Source of the DNA: Leucobacter coleopterorum
GTDB lineage: Bacteria; Actinomycetota; Actinomycetes; Actinomycetales; Microbacteriaceae
Direction of reading: 5' to 3'
NCBI RefSeq assembly: GCF_011382985.1
Contig: NZ_CP049933.1
Coordinates: 2,728,001 to 2,792,000, forward strand
Length of the DNA: 64,000 nt
Under the pieces are notes generated by a model that saw only the letters and a program-made list of their open reading frames with translations, made no database searches and was not told where the DNA came from. Position 1 is the stretch's first letter; the number at the start of each line of letters is the position of its first letter. Position numbers and translations under genes: made by a program. Of the stretch, positions 1 through 7,177 are shown piece after piece.

Positions 1-18
1 TCCTAAATTGCTGCTCAT
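1..18 (-). CDS. Start of a gene running off the left edge
   Basis: Only six codons are visible (ATG AGC AGC AAT TTA GGA, read leftward from base 18), so no product can be named. The start is credible because a near-perfect ribosome binding site, AGGAGG, lies at bases 25-30, six bases before the ATG. The gene follows the LuxR-type regulator on the same strand by about 70 to 165 bases, depending on where that regulator really ends, so it may be a regulated neighbour. Confidence 0.5.
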
Positions 19-85
19 CGCCACCCTCCTAGTGCGCTCGTACCCCGTAGACATGAATACGGAACACGCTAGGTGCGGGTAAGCC

Positions 86-2800
86 TCAAAACGGGAGCCC
101 TAAGTAGTTTCGACGCGAAGGTGAGTAAAATCGACCGGCTGGGCTAGAGTGGTCTAGGTAGTTTTTGTCAGGTCGTTGGGAGTCATCCTCCAAGCGGCAG
201 GGATCCCACCCCTGAGCGCACCCCAAACGAAGCCACTCAATAGCTTCGCTTCGCTTCGATACGCCCAGTTTTTGCTTGATGTTATGCACGTGGTTCTCAA
301 CAGTGCGGATGCTGATCGCCAGGTGTTTGTGCACCTCTTGACTGGTCATTCCCTGCACCAGCAACTGTGCCACTTCCCTTTCACGCTCGGTGAGGTGCGC
401 AACAACGGGTTCCATTTTCCCAGCCCTATGAGTGCCTGGCTCAAGCGAGTCAAGAAACATCATTTCGTCACGTTCGAACTGTTCCGCCCGAGCGATTTGC
501 CCCGAGCCACGGAGAAGAAGAATCACCTGTTCGTACGCCCGAACCGTCTGCTCGATGCGTCCTGTTTTGGCAAGCCTCGGCAACACCGTAATCAGCGCCT
601 CACAGTCCGCACGATGCTCTGCGACAACAAATTCTAGATAGGCGAGCAAATACTCACTGTGCACCCCAACGACCCAATGTTTCAACAACAGATAGCGGTC
701 TTCGTCAAAACGGTGATCGAGCGAACGCGTGCCGCTCAAAATCGCGGTTGCCACCAGCCCGTGTTTGTGGAGTGTTTCGGCGCTTCTCCAGCAGGCCTCA
801 GCAGCGAGCTGCCGCGCCCCTTCGAGTGCCGCGATTCTCGCTTGCCCCCACTCTTCATACACAGAACGCATCACGCCTCCAGGCAAACGCAATTCTTCGA
901 GTTCCTTAAGCATACGTTTCACCTCAGCGACTGACCGCGCAGAAATGATGGCGAACACAATCGCCCCCAAGTATTCGGTGCTCGGGATCAGCGGTGGTCC
1001 ACCCAGCGCGTCAAACAGCTCCCGTAGATACACAATTTCTTGGCTGCGACCGCGAATCAGCAAGAGCAGTGTCAACAGATGCGCATGCTCCCGCAGCGAG
1101 GCTTCGTCGAGTTCGCTCATGGCGCGCTCGAAGCCGCAATACGCAATTTCAAACGCTCGTTCAAAATCACCCAGTTCGAGTGCGACGAAGCCCGAAAGCA
1201 CCTCAGAAGTATGGTCGACAACTCCTGGTTGCCCGGGGGCAATGAGGCTGAGTGTCTCGGCGGCCTTATCTGGGCGCCCAGCGTTCAGATGCACCGCAGC
1301 AAGCGTATGGCAGATTACAGGCCAAGCCTCCTCCGCTGTCGAATCATCCATGCGCAAATACTCAGCGGCATCTGTTGGAACCTGCGCAAGGTCGAGCAAC
1401 ATCTCGATTCTCGTCGCACCGAGCATCTGCTGAAAATCGACCGGGTTCTCAGGGTGCAAAAGTATCTCTTCTGCTTTGTCGATGTCATGCAGGCAGTACC
1501 CGTACAGCCAGGCTTTCCACCTCGTGAGCTCAGCAAGATGATAATCGGATCCCGGTGCAGCCATTCCCTCTGCGATAACGGCCAAGATCTCTTGTGGATC
1601 CACCCGCTCACCAACCATTGCCGCCGTGTACCGGAGCGAGTTCTCACGCGTTGCGTTTGCCCGAAAACCCAATGCGGCTTCTCGAAGCTCCTCACGTTTG
1701 TGGCGCGCCAAAAGATTCAAAAACGATGGCGCTATTGGAGTGATTCGGGTGCGATAGTGAACCGATTGTGTTGGCTGCGGGATACGCGAATCAGAGATCG
1801 TTTCAGCACTCGCAGGCAGACCGAGCCGCGCCTGAGGGGTCGTCTGAAGAAGCATCTCTTGGAGCAGTGGCGGGTTAATCGACATCCACCTACGATCTTG
1901 TGCCTGGTGCGACACCACAATCCCCTGCAGTTCAAGCCGCTCGAGAACCGCAACACCGATCAGAGACTTCGATTTTTCCATTTCGATCGTTCCCGCGTGA
2001 GCGAGTGTTTCAAGACCTGCAATCTCTTCAGGTTCAAGTTCTTCGATATAGCGCATCATGAGTGGAATGAGTGCATCGCTCCACAGATTGCTTTTTGCAG
2101 CCCACTCGCCATCCACCAGGTGCAGTTTTCTCTCGATTCGTGCTGCCTCGCATATCGAAACTGCGATAGCAACCAACCCGCCCGACTTTGCATACACACG
2201 CCCGAGCGTTGCCGGCTCAAGAGGAGCGCCAAGTTTTGCATGCAACAGATTGCGAATCGCGTCTAGCGACAGGGTCGGCAACGTCACCATAATCACCGAA
2301 CTGTCTTCAATCAGCCGATGCTGCGCCTGACTTGAGAGCGCGATAACATTGACCCTCGCCTGCTGCCGATACATCGTGAGTACCGTACGAAGGGTGGGCG
2401 TAAGCGCTTGTGGGTTCTCTGCGATAACAACAAGCGGACGATTTCCAACTCTACGGGCCAAGTGGGCCACCAGCTGGACGGTAGAGAAATTGCGCACGGC
2501 CTTTGGCGAAGCATACGAGTATTCTGTAGACTCAGTTCGTGCAGGCTGCTGAGTCGGTGTTTTGGTGTTTCCTTCCAGAAACTGGGTAAAGGCGCTCGGA
2601 ATGGGTATTTGTTCTCCGACCCGTGGCAAAAACACAACCTCTGTATCTCCCTCTTCAAGCCCCGCCTGCAGCGAGTGAAGAAACCAAGAGCCACCATTGC
2701 CTGGAGCAGACACGACGTTTACGTCAAAGCCGGAGCGAAGGTACTCGACCACCCGTTCAACCAGGCCTGACCTCTCTTCAATTGCGGTGTTATGCACCAT
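86..2800 (-). CDS. Large LuxR-family regulator with degenerate N-terminal ATPase domain
   Basis: The layout is that of MalT/LAL-type regulators: an N-terminal STAND-like NTPase region, a helical repeat middle and a C-terminal LuxR helix-turn-helix (about residues 805-870, with LTEREREVAQLL and TVENHVHNIKQKLG). The Walker A position reads APGNGGSW (residues 32-39), with Gly where Lys is required. The Walker B position VVIAEN lacks the usual Asp. ATP-driven switching is therefore doubtful, although DNA binding looks intact. GGAGG precedes the ATG. The roughly 45 residues after the HTH look unnatural. One extra G in the GGG run near base 205 would end the protein at 183 (872 aa), so a frameshift is possible. 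Target and ligand are unknown. Confidence 0.8.
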   Translation of the reverse strand: MVHNTAIEERSGLVERVVEYLRSGFDVNVVSAPGNGGSWFLHSLQAGLEEGDTEVVFLPRVGEQIPIPSAFTQFLEGNTKTPTQQPARTESTEYSYASPKAVRNFSTVQLVAHLARRVGNRPLVVIAENPQALTPTLRTVLTMYRQQARVNVIALSSQAQHRLIEDSSVIMVTLPTLSLDAIRNLLHAKLGAPLEPATLGRVYAKSGGLVAIAVSICEAARIERKLHLVDGEWAAKSNLWSDALIPLMMRYIEELEPEEIAGLETLAHAGTIEMEKSKSLIGVAVLERLELQGIVVSHQAQDRRWMSINPPLLQEMLLQTTPQARLGLPASAETISDSRIPQPTQSVHYRTRITPIAPSFLNLLARHKREELREAALGFRANATRENSLRYTAAMVGERVDPQEILAVIAEGMAAPGSDYHLAELTRWKAWLYGYCLHDIDKAEEILLHPENPVDFQQMLGATRIEMLLDLAQVPTDAAEYLRMDDSTAEEAWPVICHTLAAVHLNAGRPDKAAETLSLIAPGQPGVVDHTSEVLSGFVALELGDFERAFEIAYCGFERAMSELDEASLREHAHLLTLLLLIRGRSQEIVYLRELFDALGGPPLIPSTEYLGAIVFAIISARSVAEVKRMLKELEELRLPGGVMRSVYEEWGQARIAALEGARQLAAEACWRSAETLHKHGLVATAILSGTRSLDHRFDEDRYLLLKHWVVGVHSEYLLAYLEFVVAEHRADCEALITVLPRLAKTGRIEQTVRAYEQVILLLRGSGQIARAEQFERDEMMFLDSLEPGTHRAGKMEPVVAHLTEREREVAQLLVQGMTSQEVHKHLAISIRTVENHVHNIKQKLGVSKRSEAIEWLRLGCAQGWDPCRLEDDSQRPDKNYLDHSSPAGRFYSPSRRNYLGLPF

Positions 2801-3128
2801 CAGCTACCTCCAAGACTCACGAATCACTATCGATGTTTGTCCCCCTCTGCGCGGACTCTCTCGCGTGATCACGCCAGCTCCTTGGCCCATGCACAGCTGC
2901 GTGTTACTTGGATACGCCCACGAACCGCCCTCTGAATGTGCGCCCCAAACAGGGTCCCCAGCACAAAAAGGTGCGGTGCGAGCAATACCAGTTGTGAAGC
3001 CTACACCCCGTCAATGAGCAAAAGCAGGGCATGTAGCAGCAGCGGGAGCCAGGCAGTTGGCCCAACTCCCGCTAACTGTGTCGCATGTCGCGACTCATCT
3101 GAGACATATGTCCCGACTCATCACAGAG
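2801..3128. other. Gene-poor spacer between the LuxR gene and tRNA-Ala
   Basis: I see no convincing gene here. Open frames crossing it are short or antisense continuations of neighbours. Its only structure is a pair of near-identical 15-base direct repeats close to the tRNA end, listed separately. The left edge holds the LuxR gene's ribosome binding site and presumably its promoter. Confidence 0.5.
3085..3122. repeat. Two 15-base direct repeats next to tRNA-Ala
   Basis: ATGTCGCGACTCATC at 3085-3099 and ATGTCCCGACTCATC at 3108-3122 differ at one base and start 23 bases apart. They lie just outside the 3' end of tRNA-Ala. The motif resembles ends of IS481-type elements as I remember them, so a transposon remnant is possible. 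No transposase is present, and this is inference. Confidence 0.4.
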
Positions 3129-3201
3129 TGGATCTGAGGGGAATCGAACCCCTGACCTTCTCATTGCGAACGAGACGCGCTACCAACTGCGCCACAGACC
3201 C
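3129..3201 (-). tRNA. tRNA-Ala(CGC)
   Basis: The reverse strand folds into a 73-base tRNA: acceptor GGGTCTG pairs with CAGATCC, the T arm is GGGGTTCGATTCCCC, and the anticodon loop TTCGCAA gives anticodon CGC for codon GCG. The acceptor contains the G3:U70 wobble pair, the known identity element of alanine tRNA. No CCA is encoded. Confidence 0.95.
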
Positions 3202-3265
3202 TTACGGCGATCAACTTTACCAGCCGTGGGAGCACCTCACGAAATCAGAAAAGGTTCGTTACAGG

Positions 3266-4315
3266 CTAGCCTGCGTTGCGACGACGACGCAGCACGGCAT
3301 CGAGATCGGGCATGCCCTCGCTCGTATCGCCGACAACACCCATCTGACTCAGACGAACGCGCGCTTCGTTCTCCTGGGCTTGTTGCGCTCGCTTCTGAGC
3401 TTGAGTGCGGGCCTGCTCCCGAGCGAACGTTGCCTGCTCAGCCTGCGCTGCACGATTACGTTCGACCTCAGCGGGATCAACCGCCTGCACAGAATCAGCC
3501 GCCAGAGACTGGGTGCGGGCCACCTGCTCTCGCGCTTCTTGCAGCAGCATTGAATCTTGCTGGTTCTCAAGCAGGGTTGGCTGGCCCGATCGGGCTCGGG
3601 TGCGAGCCAGAGCACGTGCTCTCTCGATTCGTTCTGCCGCAGCTCGCTGGGCCGCAGCATGTGCCGCACTCGACTCTGCCGTCTCACCAGTTGCAACAAT
3701 TTCTTCAGCCACGGGCAAAGAAACAACTTCCGGCTCGGTCACTTGTGCGGTGACCACAGGAGTGGCAGCCACTCGCCCGGGAGCAAGCAGCATGAGGCCG
3801 GCGAGCGCCGCGGCAAACAGTGCTCCCGACCAGAGCAGAATTATCGTGCCGCTCCCAGCTATTGCAGCGCCTACGCCGACCAGTAGTCCGAGGAGCCCAA
3901 CAACCGCTCCAAGGAATGCAACACCACGCACGCGCCGAACGATAGGTCGACGAAGCTTCGCTGATCGTTGAATGGCGGCCTGCTTTCGGTTCACCTGCTG
4001 GGCACGGATCTCAGCGCGTAACTGCTCGGCGCGAGCCTCCGACAGTTCGGCATCACGCTCAGCTTCCTGGCGACGCTGGGCGGTGCGCAGCAGTTTTTCA
4101 TGTGCGAGTGCCTGCTTTGCGGTGGCCTCAAGGCGCAACTCCTGAGGCACCTCAGAGGTCTCCGCGAGAACCCGCAGCGTCCGCTGCAGTCGAAGCGCGT
4201 TGCGCTCGGCCGCGCGAAATTCCCTACGCCGAACCCAGGCGGGCACCAAGACGGCAGCCCAAAGGAGCGCTGCGACGACAAAGATTACGCCGCCTCCGAG
4301 TCCTCCGCCTGTCAT
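3266..4315 (-). CDS. Membrane protein resembling the divisome receptor GlpR/SepX
   Basis: About 349 residues, with one N-terminal membrane segment (residues about 8-27), a long Arg/Glu/Ala-rich coiled-coil stretch (30-120), two more membrane segments (131-180) and a charged, Gln/Ala-rich tail ending in DLDAVLRRRRNAG. Architecture, C-terminal signature and position beside galU and rimJ match the actinobacterial GlpR (Rv0996)/SepX family, a membrane partner of the gephyrin-like division protein Glp. I chose ATG 4315 over GTG 4324 because TAGTGT lies exactly 7 bases upstream, the spacing of a leaderless transcript. The usual glp/moeA gene is missing between galU and rimJ here. Confidence 0.7.
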   Translation of the reverse strand: MTGGGLGGGVIFVVAALLWAAVLVPAWVRRREFRAAERNALRLQRTLRVLAETSEVPQELRLEATAKQALAHEKLLRTAQRRQEAERDAELSEARAEQLRAEIRAQQVNRKQAAIQRSAKLRRPIVRRVRGVAFLGAVVGLLGLLVGVGAAIAGSGTIILLWSGALFAAALAGLMLLAPGRVAATPVVTAQVTEPEVVSLPVAEEIVATGETAESSAAHAAAQRAAAERIERARALARTRARSGQPTLLENQQDSMLLQEAREQVARTQSLAADSVQAVDPAEVERNRAAQAEQATFAREQARTQAQKRAQQAQENEARVRLSQMGVVGDTSEGMPDLDAVLRRRRNAG

Positions 4316-4381
4316 GCCGTTCACACTACGGTTTTGTGCCTCGAACTACCCCTCGGCGCGCCGAGAACACTCAGTAATCGC

Positions 4382-4999
4382 TCAATCGACAGCTCTCGTC
4401 AACCGCGCCATCAGGCCACCCGGAGCCTCACCGCGTGTCAGGGCAAAACACTCGTGGTCCCTCCACGCTCCATCAATGTGGATATACCCACTACGGCGAC
4501 CTTCATAACGCATTCCCAGCTTCTCAACCACACGTAGTGACGCCGTATTCTCGGGTCGAATGCAGATCTCAACACGATGCAAACCAAGTACGCCAAACAG
4601 GTAATCAATCACGAGTGCAACAGAGACGGGCGTGATCCCAAGCCCGGCAACGTGTTCCGACACCCAGTACCCGATCTGTGCTGACTGCAGCGCTCCCCCG
4701 CTCACCTCAGAGACACTGAGTTGTCCGACTACTTGCGAGTCGTAGCGCACCACAAATGGCACCCCGGTTCCCGCTTTCAACTGTCGTCTGAGCGAGCGAA
4801 TAGTCGGTCGCAGAACAACGGAACCGGGCACAACTCCTCGACCCGACGGGTGAGTCGCTTCCCACTTTTGCAGCCACTGCCGGTTATCGGCAAGCAGCTG
4901 ACGCAGTGGTTCTGAGTCGGACATACGCACGAGTCGCACCTCTACCCGACCGGCAACGAGAGTTCCCGGATCTTCGATGGGGCGACCGAGCGGAGCCAT
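4382..4999 (-). CDS. RimJ/RimL-type GNAT N-acetyltransferase
   Basis: 205 residues of the GNAT fold. The family pattern is visible in IGYWVSEHVAGLGITPVSVA (acetyl-CoA loop region), HRVEICIRPENTASLRVVEK and LGMRYEGRRSGYIHIDGAW, typical of RimJ/RimL enzymes that acetylate protein N-termini or small amines. The acetyl-CoA loop reads GLGITP rather than the more usual RGxG, as often seen in this subgroup. It starts 3 bases after the restored galU stop, suggesting one transcript galU-rimJ-glpR. The actual substrate is unknown. Confidence 0.85.
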   Translation of the reverse strand: MAPLGRPIEDPGTLVAGRVEVRLVRMSDSEPLRQLLADNRQWLQKWEATHPSGRGVVPGSVVLRPTIRSLRRQLKAGTGVPFVVRYDSQVVGQLSVSEVSGGALQSAQIGYWVSEHVAGLGITPVSVALVIDYLFGVLGLHRVEICIRPENTASLRVVEKLGMRYEGRRSGYIHIDGAWRDHECFALTRGEAPGGLMARLTRAVD

Positions 5000-5002
5000 G
5001 AG

Positions 5003-5931
5003 TTAAGCGTCGGCTTTTTGCGCGCGCAGTTTGTCTGCAAACCCGAGCACCCACTCGGTGATTTCTTCACCGAGGTCGTGGTGATCGACTCCGAGCAGCA
5101 CATTTGCTTTGATCCAGTCAGCACGATCGCCCGTGTCGTAGCGGCGCCCCCGGAAAATTACGCCATACACAGGCCCTCGCCCTTACCCTCGGCGAGGTAG
5201 TTGAGCGCGTCGGTCAGCTGAATCTCGCCGCCGCGTCCCGGTTCGAGAGTGTCGATCACATCAAAGATCTCGGGACGCAACACGTAGCGCCCAATAACCG
5301 CAAGGTTTGAGGGTGCATCGGCCACGTCGGGCTTCTCCACGAGGCCAGTAATTTTCACAACATCAGGCTCATCCGTGGTTTCAACCGCGGCGCAGCCATA
5401 CAGATGAATTGACGCCTCTGGAACCTCCATCAGTGCTATCACAGTGGCCTCACGCGCATCATGCTCGGCGACCATACGCTCAAGCAGCGGGTCCCGCGCA
5501 TCAATCAGATCGTCACCAAGCAGCACTGCGAACGACTCGTTGCCGACGTGACGGCGCGCACGCCCAACCGCGTGACCAAGCCCAAGCGGCTGACCCTGGC
5601 GCAGAAAGTGTACTTCAGCAAGCTCACTCGACTCGTGCACCTTGCCAAGTTTGCCCTCATCGCCCTTGCGCTCAAGCGTGTATTCAAGTTCGGGCACACT
5701 GTCGAAGTGGTTGATCAGGTTATCTTTGTTACGACCGGTAATGATGAGCACATCATCCAGCCCAGCCGCGGCAGCCTCCTCAACGACGTACTGAATCGCG
5801 GGCTTATCCACGATCGGTAGCATCTCCTTCGGCATGGCCTTTGTCGCGGGCAAGAACCGCGTTCCGAGGCCTGCAGCGGGCACCACTGCTTTGGTAACTG
5901 CCCGAGCGGGCGTGCGCTGAGAATCAGTCAT
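5003..5931 (-). CDS. galU: UTP-glucose-1-phosphate uridylyltransferase GalU (frame broken near the end)
   Basis: GalU makes UDP-glucose from UTP and glucose-1-phosphate in the cytoplasm for wall polymers and glycans. The nucleotidyltransferase signature VVPAAGLGTRFLPATKAMPK lies near the N terminus, followed by MLPIVDKPAIQYVVEEA and VEKP. As read, the frame stops at 5158 after GLCMA. One missing base in the GGCCC run near 5172 restores VYGVIFRGRRYDTGDRADW, the normal GalU ending, and a stop at 5003 (309 aa). The start is ATG 5931 with a -10-like TAGGCT 7 bases upstream. An ATG-less extension to 6015 would add an unconserved leader. Confidence 0.92.
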
Positions 5932-5938
5932 GCGCTTC

Positions 5939-6001
5939 AGCCTAGTATCCCGGCTATTTCCCGCCAACTTCTCGGCGTTTAGTGCGCAGATTCCGTAGGC
6001 T
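5939..6001. promoter_or_regulatory. Divergent leaderless promoters for galU and the cyclo-ligase
   Basis: On the minus strand TAGGCT (5944-5939) ends 7 bases before the galU ATG. On the plus strand an identical TAGGCT (5996-6001) ends 6 bases before the GTG at 6008. Both spacings put the transcript start at or next to the start codon, and neither gene has a proper Shine-Dalgarno site. No good -35 hexamer is seen for either. Confidence 0.5.
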
Positions 6002-6007
6002 GAGAGG

Positions 6008-6655
6008 GTGCCCACAAATCAACGCAGCGAACGCAGCGAAATCCGATGCCGTGAGACGCAGCACGGCGAAGTGCAGCCTCAGACCAAGCAGCAAATCCGA
6101 ACAGCAGTGCGCGCCAGCCGGGCTGCACGAAGCGCGGCAGCGCGGCAGCAGACCCGGGATCAGCTCACCGCACAACTCATTTCGCTCTCCGTGCAGCGCA
6201 ACGCCAAGGCGGTTTCCTGCTACTTCCCGACACCAAACGAGCCCGACACCACCGGGTTCACTGCTTGGGCGCGCACCAACAGCATCGACGTTTTCCTTCC
6301 CGTAGCCCGAAAGGATCGCAACCTAGACTGGGCACGTCTCAGCGAGGCAGGCACCGCCGGTGGCCTCCACGGCATTCAGGAACCCGTGGGCGAGAGGCTG
6401 CCAGCTCAGATCCTTGGCCAATTGGATCTACTCATCATTCCCGCATGCGCAGTTGACGAACAGGGCATGAGACTGGGGTGGGGTCTCGGATACTACGACC
6501 GACTACTTGCCACACTAGATACGCTCCCTCCGGTTTTTGCCGTGATCCACGACGACGAACTCTTAGCGCACATTCCAGCAGATACCCACGACATTCCTGT
6601 CCACGGAGTCATCACTCCCACCCAAACAAGGTTGTTTAGCAACTACGCAGGCTAA
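6008..6655 (+). CDS. 5-formyltetrahydrofolate cyclo-ligase
   Basis: Converts 5-formyl-THF to 5,10-methenyl-THF with ATP in one-carbon metabolism. The diagnostic C-terminal block is present: LDLLIIPACAVDEQGMRLGW, then GLGYYDRLL, with VFAVIHDDELL further on. The basic start KQQIRTAVRASRAARSA is the family N terminus. The first 26 residues (MPTNQRSERS and following) are atypical, so GTG 6071 is an alternative start, but a -10 hexamer exactly 6 bases before GTG 6008 supports that codon. The gene is divergent from galU and just upstream of an FmdB-like gene, the same order as around Rv0991c-Rv0993 in mycobacteria. Confidence 0.85.
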   Translation: MPTNQRSERSEIRCRETQHGEVQPQTKQQIRTAVRASRAARSAAARQQTRDQLTAQLISLSVQRNAKAVSCYFPTPNEPDTTGFTAWARTNSIDVFLPVARKDRNLDWARLSEAGTAGGLHGIQEPVGERLPAQILGQLDLLIIPACAVDEQGMRLGWGLGYYDRLLATLDTLPPVFAVIHDDELLAHIPADTHDIPVHGVITPTQTRLFSNYAG

Positions 6656-6666
6656 ACTCGAGGACT

Positions 6667-6960
6667 GTGCCTACCTACGCCTACCGATGCGCCAAGTGCG
6701 ACCACGCCTTCGACATCTACCAGTCGTTCACCGACGACGCTCTCACGGTGTGCTCCGAGTGCGGTGGCCCGCTGCGCAAAGTCTTCGGCTCTCTCGGCGT
6801 TACCTTCAACGGGTCAGGTTTCTACCGCACCGATTCCCGTGCCTCGGGCGATAAGAAGTCGGCTGGCTCGTCAGGTTCGGCGTCGGGTAGCTCGGGATCA
6901 GGCTCCTCAACCTCAAGCAGTTCCTCCGGCTCCAGTGGTTCTTCAAGCTCGGCGTCCTAG
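6667..6960 (+). CDS. FmdB-family zinc ribbon protein
   Basis: 97 residues. The N-terminal 45 form a zinc ribbon typical of the FmdB family: MPTYAYRCAKCDHAFDIYQS, then CSECGGPLRKVF, giving two CxxC pairs. The remainder after residue 60 is almost entirely Ser/Gly, a low-complexity tail common in actinobacterial members. The start is GTG 6667, 11 bases after the cyclo-ligase stop. A TAAACT motif overlaps that stop, so the gene may also have its own promoter. Function is unknown; an oxidative or protein-stress role is suggested only by literature on relatives. Confidence 0.85.
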   Translation: MPTYAYRCAKCDHAFDIYQSFTDDALTVCSECGGPLRKVFGSLGVTFNGSGFYRTDSRASGDKKSAGSSGSASGSSGSGSSTSSSSSGSSGSSSSAS

Positions 6961-6973
6961 TTTTCAAGACCAA

Positions 6974-7177
6974 CTAACCCCAGTGGGGCGGCCGATCTCG
7001 GCGCAACTGCTCGTCGTTCTCACCCGGCTTGCGAGAACCAGAAACAGCGCCACTCTCGCCCCACCCCTCGGGCCGGTCTTCTGAGGCAGTCGCGTCCAAA
7101 GAGTGGTCCGACGGATTCGGGTCAACCCCCTCGGGCGCAGGCCGAATCACCCGACGCGGCTTGCGGTCTGCGGTCAC
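6974..7177 (-). CDS. Small conserved actinobacterial protein
   Basis: 67 residues, hydrophilic, starting with basic VTADRKPRRVIRP and ending NDEQLRRDRPPHWG. An RPPHW-type ending is familiar from small actinobacterial proteins of unknown function. Its GTG start overlaps the TGA of the preceding helicase gene (GTGA, four bases), indicating translational coupling and possibly a shared role. No cysteines, membrane segment or known domain are visible. Confidence 0.7.
   Translation of the reverse strand: MTADRKPRRVIRPAPEGVDPNPSDHSLDATASEDRPEGWGESGAVSGSRKPGENDEQLRRDRPPHWG

Noticed and set aside
1040-2266. A 408-codon open frame on the plus strand inside the LuxR regulator gene
   Set aside because: Its protein is a Cys/Arg-rich mixture with no domain and lies antisense to a gene with clear LuxR motifs and a ribosome binding site.
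3085-3201. An integrative element at tRNA-Ala
   Set aside because: No integrase, no second attachment copy and ordinary housekeeping genes on both sides.
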